Assembly (NCBI GenBank): GCA_003535455.1
Contig: DOHD01000172.1
Location: forward strand, 4,633-12,699
Length of the DNA: 8,067 nucleotides
Direction of reading: 5' to 3'
Origin: Acidimicrobium sp.
GTDB taxonomy: Bacteria > Actinomycetota > Acidimicrobiia > Acidimicrobiales > Ilumatobacteraceae
Position 1 is the first letter of the stretch, and the number at the start of each line of letters is the position of its first letter. This document shows, piece after piece, positions 1 through 6,034 of this stretch. The notes beneath the pieces were generated by a model, which saw nothing but the letters and a program-made list of their open reading frames with translations, ran no database searches and was not told the origin of the DNA. The translations under genes were made by a program, and so were the position numbers.

Positions 1-369
1 TTTTCTGGCCAACGCTGGCATCGCCTTGAACGTTTGGGTGCAAAAGTTCAACGTCCGCTCTGGGCGTCAACATCAACCAAGAATCCTTCCTACTCCGACA
101 CCGTTTATGTCGACAGTCTGATCGGTGAAAATACAGTCAATACTTTGCCTGATTCGACCGTCGAGGCGTTTATAGATCACGGCAACCTTAAGTCGACAAT
201 CGAGTCGGGTCTTGACCGCGCCCATGATCAATGGCACCTACTCTCAAATTTTGGTATCGACGTCGCTGCTGTCGCGACCAAACTTGAGCGTGATGGTGTC
301 TCATCGTTCCGGGCAAGTTTCGATGAATTAATCGGTGTGCTCACAAATAAAGTATCGGATAATTTTTAG
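1..369 (+). CDS. tal: Transaldolase, C-terminal part (5' end outside window)
   Basis: Transaldolase of the non-oxidative pentose phosphate pathway moves a dihydroxyacetone unit between sedoheptulose 7-phosphate and erythrose 4-phosphate in the cytoplasm. The frame is open from base 1, so only about the last 122 residues are present. The catalytic Schiff-base lysine lies upstream of the window. What is visible is the family-typical RPLWAS-ST-TKNP segment followed by YVDSLIGENTVNTLP and AFIDHG, which form the late strands and helices of the (beta/alpha)8 barrel. The family normally has about 360 residues in actinobacteria. The TAG stop shares its G with the GTG start of the next gene, so the two are probably translationally coupled. 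Glucose-6-phosphate isomerase or dehydrogenase genes are common upstream neighbours in actinobacteria, but that cannot be tested here. Identification is firm and completeness is unknown. Confidence 0.95.
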   Translation, partial: FSGQRWHRLERLGAKVQRPLWASTSTKNPSYSDTVYVDSLIGENTVNTLPDSTVEAFIDHGNLKSTIESGLDRAHDQWHLLSNFGIDVAAVATKLERDGVSSFRASFDELIGVLTNKVSDNF

Positions 370-1379
370 TGCACGCGAATATTGATCAACTTGTCGAAGA
401 ACTTTTATCAACGGCAAAAATAGATGCAGACAAACGGTTGGTCGCTGAGCTGGTTCGAGAATCGATCAAACTAGGCTCTGATTCAACTGGAACGCTCAAT
501 TTAAAGATCGCCAGTGCGGCAATATCTGAAATGCGTGAAGCCTTTGCGATGTTCGCACCGTTTTCTACTCGCAAGAAAGTGACAATATTCGGCTCTGCAC
601 GAACCACAAAAGATGATCCTGTTTATAAGCAAACAGAAGCAGTTGCAGCGAGACTTGCGCAAAACGGATGGATGGTTGTCACTGGTGCCGGCCCTGGAAT
701 CATGGAGGCTGGAATGTCGGGTGCAGGCCGCGAGATGTCAATCGGTGTAAGCATTCGCCTTCCATTTGAAACGTCGGCGAATTCAATCATTGCCGGCGAC
801 GAAAAGTATGTGGCGATGCGATACTTCTTTACACGCAAACTAATGCTCGTCAAAGAGTCGCAAGCGTTCATTTGTGTGCCAGGCGGCTTTGGCACGCTTG
901 ACGAAATGTTCGAGTTGCTTACGTTGTCACAAACCGGCAAGAGTAGCCCAGCCCCAATAGTCGTGCTTGACCTACCAAACGATCCATTCTGGGGAGATCT
1001 TGACTCGTTTATCAAAACGACTCTTCTTCCGCGAAAACTTGTTTCGCCACAAGATCTAGCTCTATACAGAATTTGTTCGAGCGTCGAAGACGCAGTCACA
1101 GAAATCACCAGTTTCTACAAGAACTATCATTCAATGCGATTTGTAGGCAAGCGTTTGGTTCTGCGGATGAATAGCGAAATATGTGATCATGATCTGCAAA
1201 AACTGAATAACGAGTTTGCCGACATATGTGTCGATTCACGAATCGAACGAGCAAAGACCACCAAGGTCGAGATAGATGATGGCGACAACATAGATAAACC
1301 AAGACTCATATTTCAATTTGCACGCCGTGACTTTGGAAGATTGCGTCAACTAATTGACGCAATCAACGAATGTTCATAA
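369..1379 (+). CDS. LOG-family Rossmann protein (putative nucleoside-5'-monophosphate phosphoribohydrolase), long form
   Basis: LOG-family enzymes hydrolyse the N-glycosidic bond of nucleoside 5'-monophosphates, including cytokinin ribotides, releasing base and ribose 5-phosphate. Older annotations say 'lysine decarboxylase', which is a misnomer. In this 336-aa protein a helical N-terminal region (1-65) precedes the Rossmann core, with IFGSAR at 73-78, GAGPGIMEA at 106-114, FFTRK at 153-157 and the hallmark PGGFGTLDE at 171-179. Arg156 and Glu179 match the catalytic Arg and Glu of the family. Residues 250-336 form an extra C-terminal domain absent from short LOG proteins of about 190 aa. The GTG start overlaps the tal stop by one base and has no strong Shine-Dalgarno sequence, which suggests coupling to tal. 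The true substrate is unknown, and house-cleaning or salvage of AMP/GMP-like nucleotides is as likely as hormone activation. Confidence 0.88.
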   Translation: MHANIDQLVEELLSTAKIDADKRLVAELVRESIKLGSDSTGTLNLKIASAAISEMREAFAMFAPFSTRKKVTIFGSARTTKDDPVYKQTEAVAARLAQNGWMVVTGAGPGIMEAGMSGAGREMSIGVSIRLPFETSANSIIAGDEKYVAMRYFFTRKLMLVKESQAFICVPGGFGTLDEMFELLTLSQTGKSSPAPIVVLDLPNDPFWGDLDSFIKTTLLPRKLVSPQDLALYRICSSVEDAVTEITSFYKNYHSMRFVGKRLVLRMNSEICDHDLQKLNNEFADICVDSRIERAKTTKVEIDDGDNIDKPRLIFQFARRDFGRLRQLIDAINECS

Positions 1380-1386
1380 TGAGAAA

Positions 1387-1402
1387 TCGAAGTTAACTTC
1401 GA
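1387..1402. terminator. Perfect 16-base palindrome between convergent genes, possible weak terminator
   Basis: The sequence TCGAAGTTAACTTCGA is its own reverse complement. As RNA it can fold into a 6-bp stem with a TTAA loop on either strand. It sits 8 bases after the LOG gene stop and covers the stop codon of the 65-aa minus-strand gene, where a bidirectional terminator would be expected. Neither side has a good U-run, so an intrinsic terminator is only a guess. A binding site for a dimeric protein is an alternative. Confidence 0.3.
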
Positions 1403-1590
1403 GTCAAAAGACTGATAGCTTTTTCGACCGCTCGTCTAGCTTGCGTCAACGTGCGCTCGGCGTCGGGACGCTTCGACTCGCCGGCCGCATGAGCCTGTTT
1501 AAGAACCAAGAGCGCCTTGTCGCCTAGTTGCTCTGAAATTAGTTTTAGTTGGTCAACAATTTGATCTGAATTTTCTTCGAACATCTGCAT
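1393..1590 (-). CDS. Small helical hypothetical protein (65 aa)
   Basis: I do not recognise this gene. The frame encodes a compact, almost entirely helix-forming protein with no Cys, Gly-rich stretch or membrane segment. Regularly spaced Leu, Ile and Val residues (for example around QLKLISEQLGDKALLVLKQ at 14-32 and ARRAVEKAISLL at 51-62) suggest an amphipathic helical hairpin or coiled coil. An in-frame stop lies three codons upstream of the ATG, so the start can only be Met1 or Met3. It fills the otherwise empty interval between the LOG gene and the cysteine-rich gene, and it does not overlap either. It is divergent from the latter across 12 bases. The Shine-Dalgarno is poor (a GATGGG stretch just before the ATG). 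It could be a spurious frame, but the composition is protein-like and I lean towards a real gene. Confidence 0.5.
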   Translation of the reverse strand: MQMFEENSDQIVDQLKLISEQLGDKALLVLKQAHAAGESKRPDAERTLTQARRAVEKAISLLTRS

Positions 1591-1602
1591 AGCCCATCAA
1601 GT

Positions 1603-2358
1603 ATGCCATTAGCCTGCTCCGAGATGTCACAGCCCGAAGAACTTCACGAATGGATTAGTTTCGCCGATCCCGACCTTGAGCAAACTTGGTTGATTGACGC
1701 CACATTTCTTCGCTCAAATTGGACATGCATATACGGCAACGGTTGTCAGGGGGTTCTTGACGATCCGGCACCTGAGCTTCATCAGGGCTGCTGTAGCCAC
1801 GGGGCGCACTTCATCGACAAAGAAGATCTTGCATCTGTAAAAAAATTCGTAAAACGACTTACGCCTGAGTATTGGCAGAATTTCAAACGTGGTCAAAACA
1901 ACAAGTGGCTAGCCAAAGAAAAGGACGGAAGTGACGTCACAACGACATACAAAGGCGCGTGCATCTTTCATAATCGCCCCGATTTTGAGGGTGGCATGGG
2001 TTGCGCCTTTCACTTGGCCGCCTCAGCAGCAAAAGAGCGCCCAATGGATTGGAAACCCGATGTTTGCTGGCAGGTTCCTCTTCGATTAGAGCAACACGAC
2101 GAAGACGAAGACCATATTCTCTCGATAGTTCGCGAATGGAAACGCCGTGATTGGGGTGGAGGTGGCCACGATTTTCATTGGTGGTGCACCGACGACTCTT
2201 CGGCTTTTGTGGGTTCTCGGCCCGTGTATAAATATCTTAAAGATGAACTAATCGAACTATGCGGCGATGAAATTTACGAGATAATCGTCAAGCAACTGCA
2301 GAAGCCTCGAACAACTTTCTTGCCACACCCTCAGGTGCGACGACAAAAAAAATCTTAG
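1603..2358 (+). CDS. Cysteine-rich protein resembling DUF3109/YkgJ-type metal-cluster proteins
   Basis: This is a soluble protein of 251 aa with ten cysteines and no signal peptide or membrane helix. Eight of the cysteines fall in recognisable groups: Cys42 and Cys48 (WTCIYGNGC), a Cys63-Cys64 pair followed by SHGAHF, Cys120 (GACIF), Cys134 with His137 (GCAFH), Cys155 in a KPDVCWQVPL context, and Cys195 (HWWC). The arrangement C-x13-C-x2-H followed by KP-x2-C-x3-PL recalls DUF3109/YkgJ-like proteins, which are thought to hold zinc or an iron-sulfur cluster. Biochemical function is unknown, and the family link is from pattern memory only. The start may be the Met at 1624 (MSQPEELHEW) rather than 1603, which would leave 33 bases to the divergent small gene. 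The stop codon overlaps the typA stop tail to tail. Confidence 0.72.
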   Translation: MPLACSEMSQPEELHEWISFADPDLEQTWLIDATFLRSNWTCIYGNGCQGVLDDPAPELHQGCCSHGAHFIDKEDLASVKKFVKRLTPEYWQNFKRGQNNKWLAKEKDGSDVTTTYKGACIFHNRPDFEGGMGCAFHLAASAAKERPMDWKPDVCWQVPLRLEQHDEDEDHILSIVREWKRRDWGGGGHDFHWWCTDDSSAFVGSRPVYKYLKDELIELCGDEIYEIIVKQLQKPRTTFLPHPQVRRQKKS

Positions 2359-4190
2359 TTTTTCGAAGTCTTGTTGGATTTGCGTCGATCTTCCATACTT
2401 AGATAACGCTTTCGAATTCGAATATTTGAAGGAGTGACCTCGACGAGCTCATCCTCACCAATCCATTGAATACCAGACTCAAGCGTATGGGTAATCGGGG
2501 TTGCTAATTTTGGACCATCATCATGGCTATGGGTACGTATATTTGTCAACTCTTTGGCTCTAACCGCGTTGACAACCATTTCGTCCTCGCGCGAATTTTC
2601 TCCGACTACCATGCCTTCATAAACCTCGACGCCTGGCGCAACGAACAACGTTCCACGAAGCTGCAGATTATCCAACGCGTATGCGGTGGTGGATCCTTTT
2701 CGATCAGAGACCATTGCTCCACCAATGCGATGGGGCAATTCTCCCGCCCAAGGCATGTAGCCACTCAAACTTTGGTGCAACAACGCAGTACCACGGGTAA
2801 CCGTGAGCAAAAGCGATCTGAAACCAATTAGACCACGCGAAGGCGCCTGAAAACTAACAATCGTGCGTCCACTGTCGCCTTGTTCAAGATTTACGACTCG
2901 ACCTTTTCTCGGTGCGAGTGCCTGGGTAACGGCTCCGACATATTCGTCAGGAACGTCGATGGTGCCGGCTTCGAGCGGCTCATGCTTTTTGCCATCGATC
3001 TCTTTGGTAATTACCTCTGGTCGACTGACCTGAAGTTCATATCCTTCGCGTCGCATGTTTTCGATCAATACGGCAAGTTGCAATTCGCCTCGACCAGCAA
3101 CATCTATTACATCGGGACTATCAGTCGTATTCACGCGAATCGAAACATTGCCCAGCACCTCTTTAAACAAGCGCTCACTTAAGTGACGGCTCGTAAGAAA
3201 AGTGCCCTCGCGACCAGCAAACGGTGACGTGTTGACACCAAAACTCATTCGCAACACTGGTTCGTCAACTTCAAGTCGCGGCAATGCCGGCGCATTTTCG
3301 AGAGCGGCGATAGTGTCGCCAACTTCGACCTCGTCTATCCCAGCCAAAATAAACAGGTCACCTGCGCTTACTTGACCTACTTCTTCACGACCGATTCCAC
3401 GAAACGCAAAAAGTGTAGAAATCTTTCGTTTAATAAATGGCGCTGGGTTTTCTGGCGTTGGATGTTGCCAAACACATATCATGTCTCCTTTTTTCATGAC
3501 GCCCGATTCAACCCGTCCGATTGCAAGACGACCCAGATAGTCAGACGCGTCAAGGTTGGCGACCAATGCTTGCAATGGAGCACCAGCGTCAGCGGTTGGC
3601 GGCGGAATCGTGTCAAGAACCGCATCAAGCAAAGGCACCAGATCAGCATTCTCGGCGGGCATACCGATGCCCTTCATCGATCTACCGTCGCGGGCGACCG
3701 CAGAAATAACCGGAAAGCTCAAATGATGGTCGTGGTGGGCAAGATCGAGGAACAACTGCTCAACTTCGTGGAGAACTTCTTCTGGCCTCGCATCAGCGCG
3801 ATCTACCTTGTTCAAGACGACAACTACTGGCAAGTCGCGGGCCAGCGCCTTTGATAACACATATCGAGTTTGCGGAAGCGGGCCCTCTGCCGCATCAACC
3901 AAGAGCAATATGCCATCGACGAGGGCGAGTGCGCGCTCAACTTCTCCGCCGAAGTCGGCGTGACCCGGCGTGTCGACAAGATTGATTTTTGTGCCTCGCC
4001 ATTCAATTTCGGCTGCCTTCGCCAAAATTGTGATGCCGCGTTCACGTTCTTGATCGTTCGAATCCATAACCCGATCAACGACCGCTTGATGGGCGGCAAA
4101 AGTGCCCCCGCTCTTTAAAAGAGCGTCCAACAATGTCGTTTTACCATGGTCAACGTGCGCTACCAATGCGAGATTTCGAATGTTATTAAT
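2355..4190 (-). CDS. typA: Translational GTPase TypA/BipA, probable ATT start
   Basis: TypA/BipA is a ribosome-binding GTPase of the EF-G/LepA class that helps 50S assembly and translation under cold and other stress. Taken from the ATT at 4188-4190 it has 611 residues, normal for the family. It shows all GTPase motifs: P-loop AHVDHGKTT (11-19), switch I RERGITI (49-55), DTPGHADFGGEV (73-84), NKVDR (127-131) and SAVARDG (163-169). A beta-barrel domain II, EF-G-like domains III and V and the TypA-specific C-terminal domain ending DELVEVTPSNIRIRKR follow. The next possible conventional start, TTG at 4166, would remove INNIRNLA and cut into the first beta strand. An in-frame TGA at 4200-4202 excludes anything further upstream. 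GAGAG (4197-4201) lies 6 bases before the ATT. The gene starts 20 bases after an 82-aa gene and overlaps the convergent cysteine-rich gene by four bases at its 3' end. Confidence 0.95.
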   Translation of the reverse strand: MNNIRNLALVAHVDHGKTTLLDALLKSGGTFAAHQAVVDRVMDSNDQERERGITILAKAAEIEWRGTKINLVDTPGHADFGGEVERALALVDGILLLVDAAEGPLPQTRYVLSKALARDLPVVVVLNKVDRADARPEEVLHEVEQLFLDLAHHDHHLSFPVISAVARDGRSMKGIGMPAENADLVPLLDAVLDTIPPPTADAGAPLQALVANLDASDYLGRLAIGRVESGVMKKGDMICVWQHPTPENPAPFIKRKISTLFAFRGIGREEVGQVSAGDLFILAGIDEVEVGDTIAALENAPALPRLEVDEPVLRMSFGVNTSPFAGREGTFLTSRHLSERLFKEVLGNVSIRVNTTDSPDVIDVAGRGELQLAVLIENMRREGYELQVSRPEVITKEIDGKKHEPLEAGTIDVPDEYVGAVTQALAPRKGRVVNLEQGDSGRTIVSFQAPSRGLIGFRSLLLTVTRGTALLHQSLSGYMPWAGELPHRIGGAMVSDRKGSTTAYALDNLQLRGTLFVAPGVEVYEGMVVGENSREDEMVVNAVRAKELTNIRTHSHDDGPKLATPITHTLESGIQWIGEDELVEVTPSNIRIRKRYLSMEDRRKSNKTSKN

Positions 4191-4196
4191 TGGGGG

Positions 4197-4201
4197 CTCT
4201 C
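4197..4201 (-). promoter_or_regulatory. Shine-Dalgarno-like GAGAG supporting the ATT start of typA
   Basis: Read on the minus strand, GAGAG stands 6 bases upstream of the ATT at 4188-4190, the normal distance for a ribosome binding site. No comparable purine-rich element precedes the TTG at 4166 or the other in-frame ATT at 4179-4181. The match is only partial, so this is supporting evidence and not proof. Confidence 0.45.
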
Positions 4202-4210
4202 AGTTCAGTG

Positions 4211-4459
4211 TCAGGAAATATCTTCGTCAGAATCGTCGGCGATCTCATCACCGTTTTCATCAAACCGCACCCCATAACGTTCTGCAATGGCCGCGTATTC
4301 ATCTTCTTGCGTTTTCGACTTGCTTTCTCTGGCGACTCCTAGATCTTCAGCAGTCGGACCAGTCTGTTTAAGACGACGCGCTTCTTCAAATCGACGATGA
4401 CGACCCTTTTTCACGGTAGGGCTCCAAATTTCTCTGGGGCGATTACCGGTTTTGGTCAC
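4211..4459 (-). CDS. Small charge-segregated hypothetical protein upstream of typA (82 aa)
   Basis: I do not recognise a named family. The protein is strongly split by charge. Residues 1-31 contain eleven Lys/Arg (including KKGRHRRFEEARRLK at 17-31) and three Glu. Residues 52-82 contain thirteen Asp/Glu, ending in DDSDEDIS, and only two Arg. There is no Cys, signal peptide or membrane helix. It is probably largely disordered or extended, a shape common in RNA- or ribosome-binding small proteins. It starts with GTG at 4457-4459. An in-frame TAG lies two codons upstream, so no earlier start is possible. It ends 20 bases before the proposed typA start and is presumably co-transcribed with typA, so a role connected to the ribosome is a reasonable but untested inference. 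Confidence 0.68.
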   Translation of the reverse strand: MTKTGNRPREIWSPTVKKGRHRRFEEARRLKQTGPTAEDLGVARESKSKTQEDEYAAIAERYGVRFDENGDEIADDSDEDIS

Positions 4460-4485
4460 CGCCTAGTGGATAGACATTGGCAGAA

Positions 4486-4494
4486 AGCATAGCA
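4486..4494 (-). promoter_or_regulatory. Possible extended -10 promoter for the 82-aa gene and typA
   Basis: On the minus strand the 81-base gap after rnd contains TGC-TATGCT, which fits the extended -10 form TGnTATnnT. Transcription from it would start near 4479 and leave a leader of about 20 bases before the GTG at 4459. No convincing -35 hexamer is visible at the usual spacing, which extended -10 promoters tolerate. The gap is the largest break in the minus-strand gene series, so a separate promoter here is plausible. Confidence 0.35.
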
Positions 4495-4515
4495 ACCCAG
4501 AATTCTAAAGAGGTG

Positions 4516-4532
4516 GATTTAGCTAGCAAATC
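4516..4532 (-). terminator. Imperfect inverted repeat just after rnd, weak terminator candidate
   Basis: GATTTAGCTAGCAAATC is a near-perfect inverted repeat (GATTT/AAATC arms around a GCTAGC core with one unpaired base). It starts 8 bases past the rnd stop. The predicted stem is short and there is no U-run on the minus strand, so intrinsic termination would be inefficient. It could attenuate read-through into the typA unit, or mean nothing. Confidence 0.22.
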
Positions 4533-4540
4533 AGTGCATC

Positions 4541-5689
4541 TCAATGTGAATCTGCACTTATTAACTTGAGATGTCCGTCACGGTCAACACTTAAGCCGAC
4601 CTCCCCATTCAAAATGCGATTCAGGTCGTCGCCAATAAGAGTCGCGCGCCAACCTTGACAAAGCCTTGCATTTGGCGCCTTACGTAAGAAGGCGGTGATG
4701 TCGTTTCGGGTTGCAAGAAGTGTCGCATCAATTTTGTGTCTCCTTGCCAACTCTCCTACCCATGCGGTAATCAAAGTCAATGCAGGTCTCGCCCACCTAT
4801 CAACGTCGTCGTTATCGCTAGTTGGAATAGAAACGACATTCTTTGCGCCGTCCCGAACGGCTGTCATGATCTCACGGCAATAATCAGCAGACAGGTGACG
4901 ATCGTCTACTCCGCGGGTGTTGGCAAGTTCTTCGACACTCTTGGGAATCTTCTGTGAGATACCGAGAAGTGCCATGTCAGACATAACTCGTCGCGGCGGC
5001 ACGTCGCCTCGCATAGCGCGCTCTTCACGCCATTTGGCCAACGCTTGAACGACACCTCGCGCAGTTCCTTTCAACGCTCGAGCTTCTTTTAGTTTTAGCC
5101 AAGCATCCGACGGATCTTGGGGACCAGTGGGTCGTAAGGCCAATTCTGCGCATGCATCGGTGACCCAATCAATACGACCCAATTCAGATAACTGTCGGGT
5201 CAACTCGTCATGAAGGTCAAAAAGATGGGCTACATCGTCTGCCGCATATGCGCATTGTTGTTCGGACAATGGACGACGAAGCCAATCAGTGAGACGATTA
5301 CCCTTAGAAAGCGAAATCTTTTTGACTGCTTGCACAAGAGTTGCAAGCGACGGCGTCGAAAATCCGACGAAGCCCGCAGCAACTTGGCAGTCGAAAATGT
5401 TTTTCGGCGCCTCTAATGAGGCATGTCGAAGTACTTCTATGTCTTGTTGTGCGGCGTGAAAGACAGCCAAGGTGTTGCTTTTGAAAAGGCGACCGAGTCC
5501 TCGAGGATCAACTGCTAAAGGGTCAATAAGCGCGGTCCTGTCTTGCCAGCGAATTTGCACAAGCGCAAGCCTCGGAAAATAAGTTTTTTCGCGATGAAAT
5601 TCAGTGTCGATTGCGTAACGCGACCCAGACAAAACACTCGTCACTACGTCTTCTAGCGCCTCTTCTGAGTCAACCCATTCAAAACTCAC
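4541..5689 (-). CDS. rnd: Ribonuclease D (DEDDy 3'-5' exonuclease with HRDC domain)
   Basis: RNase D trims the 3' ends of tRNA precursors and other small stable RNAs in the cytoplasm. The 382-aa protein opens with the exonuclease domain (about 1-175). Asp28 and Glu30 (AIDTEFH) are the ExoI acids, Asp83 (HAAQQDIEVL) is ExoII, and Tyr148 with Asp152 (YAADDVAHL) is ExoIII of the DEDDy class, so all five catalytic positions are intact. An HRDC-type helical nucleic-acid-binding domain follows at about 205-285 (ALAKWREERAMRGDVPPRRVMSD), and then a C-terminal helical region to 382. Length and layout are normal. The GTG start overlaps the rhodanese stop as GTGA, indicating translational coupling, and a GGTGG nine bases upstream may serve as the ribosome binding site. 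Confidence 0.93.
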   Translation of the reverse strand: MSFEWVDSEEALEDVVTSVLSGSRYAIDTEFHREKTYFPRLALVQIRWQDRTALIDPLAVDPRGLGRLFKSNTLAVFHAAQQDIEVLRHASLEAPKNIFDCQVAAGFVGFSTPSLATLVQAVKKISLSKGNRLTDWLRRPLSEQQCAYAADDVAHLFDLHDELTRQLSELGRIDWVTDACAELALRPTGPQDPSDAWLKLKEARALKGTARGVVQALAKWREERAMRGDVPPRRVMSDMALLGISQKIPKSVEELANTRGVDDRHLSADYCREIMTAVRDGAKNVVSIPTSDNDDVDRWARPALTLITAWVGELARRHKIDATLLATRNDITAFLRKAPNARLCQGWRATLIGDDLNRILNGEVGLSVDRDGHLKLISADSH

Positions 5690-6009
5690 TCGGGCAAACC
5701 ACCAACTACAACGTCATTGCCGGCCGCTATCCAGCCCATTGTGCCACCTGCGATATTAATAACCGAGGTCAGGCCTTCATCAACGCAAATTTCGCAGGCT
5801 TGCAAACTTCGTCCGCCACTGCGACAAACAAAATAAACGGTCCCTTTCGGGACTTCACCAATACGATCACCGAATTCGCTCAGGGGGATATTGATCGAAC
5901 CTCCGATGTGCCCGTCTTCGTACTCGTTGACTTCACGGACATCAATGATTATCAGGCCGCGATTATAAATTTGTTTGAACGCCGCGATGGAGATCTCAGT
6001 TATAGGCAT
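5686..6009 (-). CDS. Single-domain rhodanese (sulfurtransferase)
   Basis: This is a rhodanese-fold protein of 107 aa, the size of a stand-alone domain such as GlpE or PspE but with no signal peptide, so it is cytoplasmic. IIDVREVNEYEDGHIGGSINIPL (21-43) is the conserved CH2A-like segment. Cys62 in the loop CRSGGRS (62-68) is the catalytic persulfide-carrying cysteine, and GGTMGW (88-93) is the usual C-terminal signature. It is expected to pass sulfane sulfur from a donor such as thiosulfate or a cysteine desulfurase to an acceptor. It lies 25 bases after mobA and overlaps rnd by four bases. The acceptor could be molybdenum cofactor or tRNA thiolation, but neither is shown by the sequence. ATG start. 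Confidence 0.9.
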   Translation of the reverse strand: MPITEISIAAFKQIYNRGLIIIDVREVNEYEDGHIGGSINIPLSEFGDRIGEVPKGTVYFVCRSGGRSLQACEICVDEGLTSVINIAGGTMGWIAAGNDVVVGGLPE

Positions 6010-6034
6010 TGACCAATCTTACTTCGCAAATGTT

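Noticed and set aside
623..1108. Open frame of 161 codons on the minus strand opposite the LOG gene
   Set aside because: It is antisense to the conserved LOG core, with Ser- and Pro-rich translation and no motif.
3372..3854. Open frame of 160 codons on the plus strand opposite typA
   Set aside because: It lies wholly inside typA, whose GTPase and barrel domains are intact. The translation has no recognisable domain and is rich in Trp, Arg and Gln, typical of antisense reading.
4164..4166. TTG as the start of typA
   Set aside because: It would remove the conserved IRNLA strand, and no ribosome-binding sequence precedes it. The ATT at 4190 fits family length and has GAGAG at proper spacing. 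TTG remains the fallback if the ATT proves non-functional.
4534..4556. GTGCA/TGCAC inverted repeat at the 3' end of rnd
   Set aside because: The arms are five bases around a 14-base loop and lie partly in coding sequence. This is expected by chance.
5611..6012. Open frame of 133 codons on the plus strand across the rhodanese gene and the start of rnd
   Set aside because: The opposite strand carries a complete rhodanese with an intact active-site loop, so this frame is a shadow.
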